In this document: piece by piece, positions 1 through 5,032 of the stretch
Position numbering within the stretch: position 1 is the stretch's first letter
How the letters are laid out: each line of letters opens with the position of its first letter
NCBI GenBank assembly: GCA_028287605.1
Contig: JAQBPI010000253.1
Span: 1 to 5,410 of the forward strand
Length of the DNA stretch: 5,410 nt
Direction of reading: 5' to 3'
Source: Chloroflexota bacterium
GTDB lineage: Bacteria; Chloroflexota; Dormibacteria; Aeolococcales; Aeolococcaceae
Position numbers and translations under genes: made by a program
The notes under the pieces: generated by a model
Databases searched by the model: none
Told to the model about the DNA's origin: nothing
Seen by the model: only the letters and a program-made list of their open reading frames with translations

Positions 1-633
1 CCGGTGGTGAGCGGCAACGTCTCCCTCTACAACGACACCAGCGGGGTGTCCATCGATCCCACCCCGGTGATCGGCATGGTCGGCCGCCACGCCGACGTCA
101 CCCGCCGGCTCACCCCGGCGTTCGCCGCCGAGGGCGACGAGGTCAGCCTGGTTGGGCCGGTGGAGGCGACCCTGGGCGGCAGCGAGTACCAGCGGCTTGC
201 CACTGGCGAGCAGGCGGGCCCTCCCCCCGACCTGGACCTCGACCTCGAGCGCCGCGTCCAGGCCGCCGTCCTCGAGGCCGCCGCCGCGGGGCTGCTCGCC
301 TCCGCCCACGACTGCGCCGAGGGAGGGCTCGCCGTCGCCCTCGCGGAGTGCTGTCTGGGGGGCGGCCTGGGGGCCCGGTGCAGCCTCGAGGAGGCGGCCG
401 GAGGCGGGGGTTTGGGCTCGGAGGGCGCGGCTATACTCTTTGGCGAGGGCCAGTCTCGGTTCCTCGTCAGTCACTCCACGGAGGTCGCGGTGCAATTCCG
501 CGCACTCATGGATCGACATCGGGTCCCGCTGCGGCGGCTGGGGGTGGTTGGAGGGGGCCGGGTCCGTATCGAACCGGTTCTCGACGTGTCCCTCGGCGAG
601 GCGGGCGCCGCCCACGAGGAGGCGCTGCTGTGA
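1..633 (+). CDS. purL: Phosphoribosylformylglycinamidine synthase subunit PurL, C-terminal part (5' end outside window)
   Basis: This is the last 210 residues of PurL, read in frame from base 1 to the TGA at 631-633. PurL converts FGAR, glutamine and ATP to FGAM in the fourth step of de novo purine synthesis, in the cytoplasm. In small-type PurL systems it works with PurQ and PurS. Visible family hallmarks are the SGNVSLYNDT segment at the very start, VIGMVG at about residues 23-28, the SAHDCAEGGLAVALAE glycine-rich motif at about 100-115, and the LFGEGQSRFLVS segment at about 145-156. The protein ends normally and its stop overlaps the purF start by four bases, so the two are probably one operon with coupled translation. 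The last hundred or so codons carry more A/T third positions than purF, although the frame is intact. Identification is firm; whether PurQ is separate cannot be seen. Confidence 0.95.
   Translation, partial: PVVSGNVSLYNDTSGVSIDPTPVIGMVGRHADVTRRLTPAFAAEGDEVSLVGPVEATLGGSEYQRLATGEQAGPPPDLDLDLERRVQAAVLEAAAAGLLASAHDCAEGGLAVALAECCLGGGLGARCSLEEAAGGGGLGSEGAAILFGEGQSRFLVSHSTEVAVQFRALMDRHRVPLRRLGVVGGGRVRIEPVLDVSLGEAGAAHEEALL
616..622 (+). promoter_or_regulatory. Ribosome binding site deciding the purF start
   Basis: GAGGAGG lies inside the last codons of purL, 7 bases before the GTG at 630. It is a near-perfect anti-Shine-Dalgarno match at normal spacing. It supports GTG 630 over the ATG at 348, which lies deep inside purL in another frame and would add an unrelated arginine- and glycine-rich extension. 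Confidence 0.75.
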
Positions 634-2081
634 TCGACCTCGGTGACGAGCCGCTCGACCGCCTCCACGAGGAGTGCGGCGTCTTCGGTGTCTACGGCCC
701 GGGGGAGGACGTCGCCAACCTCACCTACTTCGGGCTCTACGCGCTCCAGCACCGCGGCCAGGAGTCCGCGGGCATCGCCGTCTCCGACGGGCAGCGCATC
801 CGCATCCACAAGGAGATGGGCCTGGTCGCCCAGGTCTTCGACCAGGAGAAGCTGCTCGACCTCTCCGGCTACGTCTCCCTGGGCCACACCCGCTACAGCA
901 CCACCGGCAGCACCCGGCTGCCCAACGCCCAGCCGATGCGCTTCGAGCACGGCCAGCTGGGGCCGATCGCCTTCGGCCACAACGGCAACCTGGTCAACAC
1001 CGCGGAGCTGCGCGCCGACCTCGTCGAGCAGGGCGCGACCTTCCAGACCACCACCGACAGCGAGGTGATCGGCTCTCTGCTGGGCCGCACCCCCGGTGAC
1101 AGCCTCGAGGTGGTGCTGCGGCGCTCGCTGTCGCGCCTCGAGGGGGCCTACTCGCTCCTCTTCCTCACCCGCGACAGCCTGGTCGCCGCCCGCGACCCGC
1201 TGGGCATCCGCCCGCTCTGCCTCGGGCGCCTCCCCGGCGCCGACGGCGAGGGCACCGCGGGCCACGTGATCGCCAGCGAGACCTGCGCCCTCGACGTCGT
1301 CGGCGCCGAGTTCATCCGCGAGATCGAGCCCGGAGAGATCGTCACCATCGACGCCGCCGGGATCCGCTCCGCCCGCATCCCCAAGGCGGTGCGCGGGCCG
1401 GCGATGTGCTCCTTCGAGTTCATCTACTTCGCCCGCCCCGACAGCGTGATGCAGGGCCGCTCGCTCTACGAGGCCCGGGTCAACATGGGCCGCGAGCTGG
1501 CCCGCGAGGCGCCCGCCGAGGGGGACATCGTCATGGCCCTCCCCGACAGCGGCACCCCCCACGCGGTCGGCTTCGCCGAGGCGTCGGGAATCCCCTTCGT
1601 CGAGGGGGTGATCAAGTCGCGCTACATCACCCGCACGTTCATCCAGCCGAACCAGCGGCTGCGCGAGGCGGGCATCCGGCTCAAGTTCAACCCCATGCGC
1701 CACGTCCTCCAGGGCAAGCGGGTGGTGCTGGTCGACGACTCCATCGTCCGCGGCACCACCTCGCGGCGCATCGTCGAGGAGCTGCGCCGCGCCGGGGCCC
1801 TCGAGGTGCACATGCGCGTGGCCTCGCCGCCGATCGTCTGGCCCTGCTTCATGGGCATCGACATCGCCTCGCGCGGTGAGCTGATCGCCGCCCACCGCGA
1901 CGAGAACGAGGTCTGCACCGTGATCGGCGCCGACACCCTGCGCTACCTGAGCATCGCCGGGCTCAAGCGCGCGGTCGGAGAGCAGTCCGGAGAGGGTTTC
2001 TGCTTCGCCTGCTTCGACGGCGCATATCCCCTCCAGGTGCCCCAGCAGCTGACCATGGACAAGCTCGCGCTGGAGAGCTGA
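630..2081 (+). CDS. purF: Amidophosphoribosyltransferase PurF (Bacillus-type, Fe-S cluster form)
   Basis: PurF makes 5-phosphoribosylamine from PRPP and glutamine, the committed and feedback-regulated first step of purine synthesis. The 483-residue length is normal. The N-terminal Ntn glutaminase domain starts at Cys16 in the CGVFG motif. The 15 residues before it form a propeptide that should be cleaved to expose the catalytic cysteine. Other glutaminase residues visible are Arg88 (GHTRYS), Asn118-Gly119 (GHNGN) and Asp143. The phosphoribosyltransferase domain carries the PRPP loop VVLVDDSIVRGTTS at 365-378. Cys260, Cys406, Cys458 and Cys461 have the spacing of the four [4Fe-4S] ligands of the Bacillus subtilis enzyme, so this is the oxygen-sensitive cluster-bearing class rather than the E. 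coli class. The GTG start overlaps the purL stop as GTGA. purM does not follow; the next gene is convergent. Confidence 0.97.
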   Translation: MIDLGDEPLDRLHEECGVFGVYGPGEDVANLTYFGLYALQHRGQESAGIAVSDGQRIRIHKEMGLVAQVFDQEKLLDLSGYVSLGHTRYSTTGSTRLPNAQPMRFEHGQLGPIAFGHNGNLVNTAELRADLVEQGATFQTTTDSEVIGSLLGRTPGDSLEVVLRRSLSRLEGAYSLLFLTRDSLVAARDPLGIRPLCLGRLPGADGEGTAGHVIASETCALDVVGAEFIREIEPGEIVTIDAAGIRSARIPKAVRGPAMCSFEFIYFARPDSVMQGRSLYEARVNMGRELAREAPAEGDIVMALPDSGTPHAVGFAEASGIPFVEGVIKSRYITRTFIQPNQRLREAGIRLKFNPMRHVLQGKRVVLVDDSIVRGTTSRRIVEELRRAGALEVHMRVASPPIVWPCFMGIDIASRGELIAAHRDENEVCTVIGADTLRYLSIAGLKRAVGEQSGEGFCFACFDGAYPLQVPQQLTMDKLALES

Positions 2082-2130
2082 AGGTATTGTCAAACGTCCG
2101 GGAGGGGACGCGCGACGTCGAGCGCCGCCA

Positions 2131-2194
2131 TCCGGGCTGCGTGGTGGGCATCGTCCTCCGGCCGCGCGTCGGCCGGAGGTGGCGTCAGCCCGGA
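2131..2194. repeat. Nested inverted repeats between convergent genes
   Basis: An outer perfect 9-bp inverted repeat (TCCGGGCTG at 2131-2139, CAGCCCGGA at 2186-2194) encloses a separate perfect 10-bp inverted repeat at 2155-2179. The two stems are separated by 15 bases on the left and 6 on the right, so they could stack as one long hairpin with an asymmetric internal loop. This occupies most of the 138-base gap between purF and the convergent ParA-like gene. Confidence 0.6.
2155..2179. terminator. Probable bidirectional terminator hairpin
   Basis: CCTCCGGCCG (2155-2164) and CGGCCGGAGG (2170-2179) are perfect 10-bp complementary arms around a 5-base loop, CGCGT. The hairpin begins 73 bases after the purF stop and ends 40 bases from the stop of the opposing ParA-like gene, where a shared terminator is expected. 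Neither side has a T-tract, so it is not a canonical intrinsic terminator. U-less hairpins are common in GC-rich genomes, and it could instead be a 3' stabilising structure. Confidence 0.5.
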
Positions 2195-2219
2195 GGGATG
2201 ACCGCCCGCCTGCAGGGGC

Positions 2220-3551
2220 TCAGCTCGCCCTGGCCCGGCGGAAGAGGCGGAAGCGGCGGCGCTCCGCGCTGGCCGTCTCCAGCGCCCCGGCGTCCGCCGC
2301 GGCGCCCTCGCCGTCCTCGGCGCCGGCGTGTTCCGGGTCCTCGTTCCGGTCGTGCCCGTCGACCGTGTGCAGGTCCATCGGCGGCATCTGGGCGTAGGCG
2401 ACGGCCCCGTGGCCGAGCTCGAGCTCGAGCATCACCCGGCCCCGCACCGGCTCGCCCTCGACCTGGTGCACCGCGGCGCCCGCGGTGGCCAGCGCCACGG
2501 CGCCGTGGGACGCCTCGCCGGCCAGGGTCACGGCGAAGCCGTCGTCCAGCTCGCCGTCCCGCTCCTCGTGCTCGTGGACCGGGACCACCCGGGGGGCAGA
2601 GGCCTCGACGTCGGAGACCGCCGGCCCCAGCGGCTCCGGCGCCTCCGGGGTCTCCACCTCCTCCACCTCCGCCACGGCCTCGACCGGGGCCAGGGCCTCG
2701 GGGGCCTCCTCGACCGTCTCGGCGGCCGGGGCCGCGTCCGCCGGGCGCACGGCGCCGCGGGGCACCGGTGCGAGCCGGTGCGCTCCCACCTCGACCAGCT
2801 CCTCGGCGAGGGCGAGGTAGGCGCGGGCGGCGTTCGACGACGGCGCCGAGATCAGCACGGGCACGCCCTGGAGCGCGCTCTCCTGGAGCTTCACGGTGTG
2901 CGAGATCTCGGAGCGGAAGACCCGCACCTGGGAGACGTCGCCCAGCGCCTCGAGCATGTCGCGGCTGAAGCGGGTCTTGTTGACGAAGGTGGGGACCACG
3001 CCGAGCAGCTCGAGCTCGGGGTTGAGGTGGCGGCGGGCGGCGGCGATGACCCGGATGACCTCCTTCAGCCCGCGCAGGGCGAAGGCGGACATCTGCAGGG
3101 GCACCAGCGCCGACCGGGCCGCACCCAGCGCCGAGATGGTGTGGAAGCCGAAGTTCGGCGGGGTGTCGAAGAGGACCACGTCGTAGCCGGCGTCGATGCC
3201 CTCGCGCATGGCGTTCCGGAGCCGCAGCTCGGCGTTGACCCGGGCGGGGAGATCGGCCTCGACCGCGCTGAGGTCGGGGTGGGCGGGGATGAGGTGGAGG
3301 TTGGGGGTGTCGGTCTCGAGGATCGCCTCGACCGCCTTGCACCGCCCGATGATCACGTCGGCGACGGTGCGCCGGCGAGCGTAGGGGTCGAGCCCCAGCC
3401 CGGAGGTGAGGTTGCCCTGCGGGTCACAGTCGACCAGCAGGACGCGCCGCCCGAGGGCGGCGAGCCCGGCGCCGAGGTTGATCACCGAGGTGGTCTTCCC
3501 CACGCCGCCCTTGCCCGCGATGACGGCAACCCGCCAAGCCTGTCCAGACAT
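2220..3551 (-). CDS. ParA/Soj-type partitioning ATPase with long acidic C-terminal tail
   Basis: This is a 443-residue ParA/MinD-superfamily ATPase. Such proteins dimerise on ATP, often bind DNA non-specifically and position chromosomes, plasmids or other cargo. The deviant Walker A KGGVGKT is at residues 14-20, the LLVDCDPQGN switch I segment (Asp41, Asp43) follows, and the VVLFDTPPN switch II segment contains Asp129. The typical ParA C-terminal block (KLQESALQGVPVL, then SNAARAYLALAEEL) ends near residue 253. About 185 further residues form a tail rich in Ala, Glu, Pro and Val, ending in a cationic stretch, RRRFRLFRRAR. Usual ParA proteins are about 250-300 residues, so the tail is extra. 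I chose the ATG at 3551 because GAGAGG lies 8 bases upstream; an in-frame ATG at 3572 would add 7 residues but has no well-placed ribosome site. No parB adjoins, so it may be an orphan ParA rather than the chromosomal Soj. The partner and cargo are unknown. Confidence 0.88.
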   Translation of the reverse strand: MSGQAWRVAVIAGKGGVGKTTSVINLGAGLAALGRRVLLVDCDPQGNLTSGLGLDPYARRRTVADVIIGRCKAVEAILETDTPNLHLIPAHPDLSAVEADLPARVNAELRLRNAMREGIDAGYDVVLFDTPPNFGFHTISALGAARSALVPLQMSAFALRGLKEVIRVIAAARRHLNPELELLGVVPTFVNKTRFSRDMLEALGDVSQVRVFRSEISHTVKLQESALQGVPVLISAPSSNAARAYLALAEELVEVGAHRLAPVPRGAVRPADAAPAAETVEEAPEALAPVEAVAEVEEVETPEAPEPLGPAVSDVEASAPRVVPVHEHEERDGELDDGFAVTLAGEASHGAVALATAGAAVHQVEGEPVRGRVMLELELGHGAVAYAQMPPMDLHTVDGHDRNEDPEHAGAEDGEGAAADAGALETASAERRRFRLFRRARAS

Positions 3552-3559
3552 CCATCCAT

Positions 3560-3565
3560 CCTCTC
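3560..3565 (-). promoter_or_regulatory. Ribosome binding site of the ParA-like gene
   Basis: On the minus strand GAGAGG is followed by 8 bases and then ATG at 3551. Those 8 bases are two GATG-type repeat units holding ATGs in the other two frames. This site favours the 3551 start over the in-frame ATG at 3572, whose nearest purine-rich stretch is about 13 bases away. Confidence 0.55.
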
Positions 3566-3674
3566 GGGGCATTTGTTATGGAGCGCCTCCCCATCCGCTC
3601 GGCCCTGGTCGTCAGTGAGAACGCGGTGGAGCGGAGGAATCTTGTGGACGAGGGTCTACCGCACATTGTGGGGG

Positions 3675-3686
3675 GACAGGCCTGTC
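3675..3686. repeat. 12-bp perfect palindrome, candidate operator
   Basis: GACAGGCCTGTC is perfectly self-complementary with no spacer. Its centre (3680.5) falls almost exactly midway between the two divergent start codons at 3551 and 3805. A symmetric site here could bind a dimeric regulator of both genes, but only the symmetry and position support this. Confidence 0.4.
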
Positions 3687-3735
3687 AGGGGTCCACTCCG
3701 AGCTCGGTGACCGGGGGGTCCGCGAAACCGGAGGG

Positions 3736-3771
3736 TCACGGGCCTCTCACGGTCCGTTGCCCCTCCGTGAG
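3736..3771. repeat. TCACGG box cluster: two direct copies and one inverted
   Basis: TCACGG occurs at 3736-3741 and again at 3747-3752, an 11-base step or one helical turn. The inverted copy CCGTGA is at 3765-3770. The second and third copies form a 7-bp inverted repeat (CTCACGG and CCGTGAG) with a 12-base spacer. The cluster ends about 33 bases before the receiver-CpaE start codon, where an operator or activator site is plausible. Confidence 0.4.
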
Positions 3772-3786
3772 GGCGCCTCCGGCCGG

Positions 3787-3795
3787 TGTTACCGT
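3787..3795 (+). promoter_or_regulatory. Possible extended -10 element giving a near-leaderless mRNA
   Basis: TGTTACCGT fits an extended -10 (TG, one base, then TANNNT). It resembles TGTTATAGT upstream of the downstream gene. Transcription starting about 7 bases later would begin at or within a few bases of the ATG at 3805. That would explain why no clear Shine-Dalgarno precedes this gene. No -35 is evident, and the TACCGT core is weak. Confidence 0.3.
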
Positions 3796-3804
3796 CGCTG
3801 GCAC

Positions 3805-4929
3805 ATGCGCCTGCTCATCGCCGACGACAATGCCTCGCTCCGGAAGCAGCTGAAGCGCTATTTCGAGACGCGTGGGCACCAGGTCGAGACCGCCCGCGAC
3901 GGCGTCGAGGCATGGCACCAGCTCCGGCGCAACGAGCCGGACGTGGTCCTCTGCGACGCCACCATGCCCCACATGACCGGCTACGAGCTCGCCCGGACGG
4001 TGCGCCGCAACCCCGCCACCGAGCACGTCCCGGTGGTGCTCTTCAGTGCCGAACCCGACGGCGCGCACCACCAGGGCCGCGACTTCGCCGACGACATCCT
4101 GCGCAAGCCACTCGACCTCGACGTCCTCGAGCTGCGGCTGGTGTCGATGCTCAAGCGCATCGCCGATGGGCGCGAGCCGGTGCCCCAGATCCAGGGCCAG
4201 GTCACCGCGGTCACCAGCGCCAAGGGGGGCACCGGGGTGAGCACGATCGCCGCCAACCTCGCCCTGGCGCTGGCCACCGACACCGACAAGTCGGTGGTCG
4301 CGGTCGACCTCGACCTCGAGTACGGCGACCTCCCGATGCTCCTCGACGTGCCCCCCAAGGGCGGCACCGACCAGCTGATCCGCTCGCTGATCGTCGACGG
4401 CGACGCCTGCGCCCCCGAGGACTTCTTCGCCCGCCACGAGGCCAGCGGCCTGCGCATCCTCGGCGCCCCGCGCAACCCGGTGGACGCGCTCCAGATCGAC
4501 GAGAACGGGGTCAACGACATGCTGGCGCGGCTGCGCTCGCTCCACGACCACGTGATCGTCGACGTCCCCCGTGGCTTCAGCGACCCGGCACTCGCCACCC
4601 TGACCGCGGCGCAGCGGGTGGTGGTGGTCGTGGTTCCCGAGGTCACCGCGCTGCGCCGCACCCTCACCCTGCTCGAGATCCTCCGCACCCTGAAGATCGG
4701 GGAGGAGCGGCTGCTGCTGGTCTACAACCAGACGGTGGCCTCCGATCAGCTCTCCCGCGAGCGCGTCGAGGGCTTCCTCGGACATCGCATCCCCCTCGAG
4801 ATCGCCCACGACCTCGAGCTCTTCCACCGCGCCACCACCACCGGGCGGCCGGTGGTCATCCTCGACCCCCGCCACCGGGCCAGCCGTGACCTGCGCCGGC
4901 TGGCGGAGCTGGTCGGCGTCCTCTACTAG
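3805..4929 (+). CDS. Response-regulator receiver fused to CpaE/TadZ-type ATPase domain
   Basis: This 374-residue two-domain protein starts with a CheY-like receiver (residues 1 to about 118). Its acidic pair is Asp7-Asp8, the phosphoacceptor is Asp51 (VVLCDATMPHMTG), and Ser81 and Lys101 (LRKP) complete the switch set, so it looks phosphorylatable. From about residue 131 to the end lies a MinD/ParA-like domain of the CpaE/TadZ type. TadZ proteins localise the Tad/Flp pilus machine to its assembly site, often at a pole. The P-loop reads AKGGTGVST at 139-147: the signature Lys140 is kept but the phosphate-binding lysine position is Val145. Switch-like VAVDLDLEYGD and VIVDVPRG segments follow. 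ATG 3805 begins directly at the first receiver strand. A TTG at 3757 would extend it by 16 residues without an aligned ribosome site. No other tad genes are visible, so a pilus role is inferred from family only. Confidence 0.88.
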   Translation: MRLLIADDNASLRKQLKRYFETRGHQVETARDGVEAWHQLRRNEPDVVLCDATMPHMTGYELARTVRRNPATEHVPVVLFSAEPDGAHHQGRDFADDILRKPLDLDVLELRLVSMLKRIADGREPVPQIQGQVTAVTSAKGGTGVSTIAANLALALATDTDKSVVAVDLDLEYGDLPMLLDVPPKGGTDQLIRSLIVDGDACAPEDFFARHEASGLRILGAPRNPVDALQIDENGVNDMLARLRSLHDHVIVDVPRGFSDPALATLTAAQRVVVVVVPEVTALRRTLTLLEILRTLKIGEERLLLVYNQTVASDQLSRERVEGFLGHRIPLEIAHDLELFHRATTTGRPVVILDPRHRASRDLRRLAELVGVLY

Positions 4930-4933
4930 GGAT

Positions 4934-4980
4934 CCCACCTCCGGCTACAAGATAATGTTATAGTCTTCAGTGCAGGTGGG
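4934..4980. repeat. 7-bp inverted repeat flanking the promoter of the last gene
   Basis: CCCACCT at 4934-4940 is the exact reverse complement of AGGTGGG at 4974-4980. The arms enclose the AT-rich -10 region and the predicted transcription start. It could be a split operator or a weak structure at the end of the upstream transcript. A 7-bp match in GC-rich DNA may also be chance. Confidence 0.3.
4956..4964 (+). promoter_or_regulatory. Extended -10 promoter for the DUF3618-like gene
   Basis: TGTTATAGT contains TATAGT (five of six matches to TATAAT) preceded by TG and one base, a full extended -10. It sits in the most AT-rich patch of the window. No -35 is recognisable, as is common for extended -10 promoters. 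Transcription should begin near 4971, giving a leader of about 60 bases that includes a 10-bp palindrome, GTGCGCGCAC, at 4993-5002. Confidence 0.6.
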
Positions 4981-5020
4981 GACGGCCTGCGCGTGCGCGC
5001 ACCGGGCTTCCCCGCGTCAC

Positions 5021-5025
5021 GGAGG
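5021..5025 (+). promoter_or_regulatory. Ribosome binding site of the DUF3618-like gene
   Basis: GGAGG stands 7 bases before the ATG at 5033 and only 2 bases before an out-of-frame ATG at 5028. The spacing picks the 5033 start, which also gives the family-like N-terminus. Confidence 0.7.
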
Positions 5026-5032
5026 ACATGGA

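Larger units (their letters stand above)
3552..3804. promoter_or_regulatory. Divergent intergenic control region
   Basis: This stretch of about 250 bases separates the divergent starts of the ParA-like and receiver-CpaE genes and must hold promoters for both. No convincing protein-coding frame is visible. It contains a 12-bp palindrome near its centre, a TCACGG box cluster and a possible extended -10 for the plus-strand gene. For the minus-strand gene I found only a weak -10-like CATAAC (minus strand, at 3575-3580) without a -35. Confidence 0.6.

Noticed and set aside
432..437. TATACT, a -10-like hexamer inside purL that could drive purF
   Set aside because: No -35 at acceptable spacing and no TG extension. 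It falls in the conserved PurL coding segment before LFGEGQS, so chance is the simpler explanation.
348..629. N-terminal extension of PurF from the ATG at 348
   Set aside because: It overlaps the purL coding sequence in another frame and reads as arginine- and glycine-rich filler. The GTG at 630 has an excellent ribosome site and gives the normal PurF length.
2087..2092. TTGTCA, a -35-like hexamer just after purF
   Set aside because: No -10-like sequence follows at 16-18 bases, and no plus-strand gene lies downstream before the convergent gene.
471..2093. Long minus-strand open frame (540 codons) opposite purF
   Set aside because: Purely antisense to a firmly identified gene. Its translation is low-complexity Gly/Ala/Asp/Val sequence with no domain, as expected where GC-rich codons remove stops from the complementary strand.
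2417..2428. GAGCTCGAGCTC short tandem repeat
   Set aside because: It encodes an alternating Leu-Glu stretch in the ParA-like tail; two units only, explained by coding bias.
2328..3710. 460-codon plus-strand frame opposite the ParA-like gene
   Set aside because: The translation is His/Arg/Gly/Val-rich without motifs, while the opposite strand carries a clear ParA with intact Walker A and a ribosome site.
4615..4638. GTG-rich run, possible simple repeat
   Set aside because: It encodes a row of six valines forming a hydrophobic beta strand in the ATPase domain; ordinary coding sequence.
3736..4938. 400-codon minus-strand frame opposite the receiver-CpaE gene
   Set aside because: Antisense shadow of a gene with a complete receiver and ATPase domain; no ribosome site or recognisable family.
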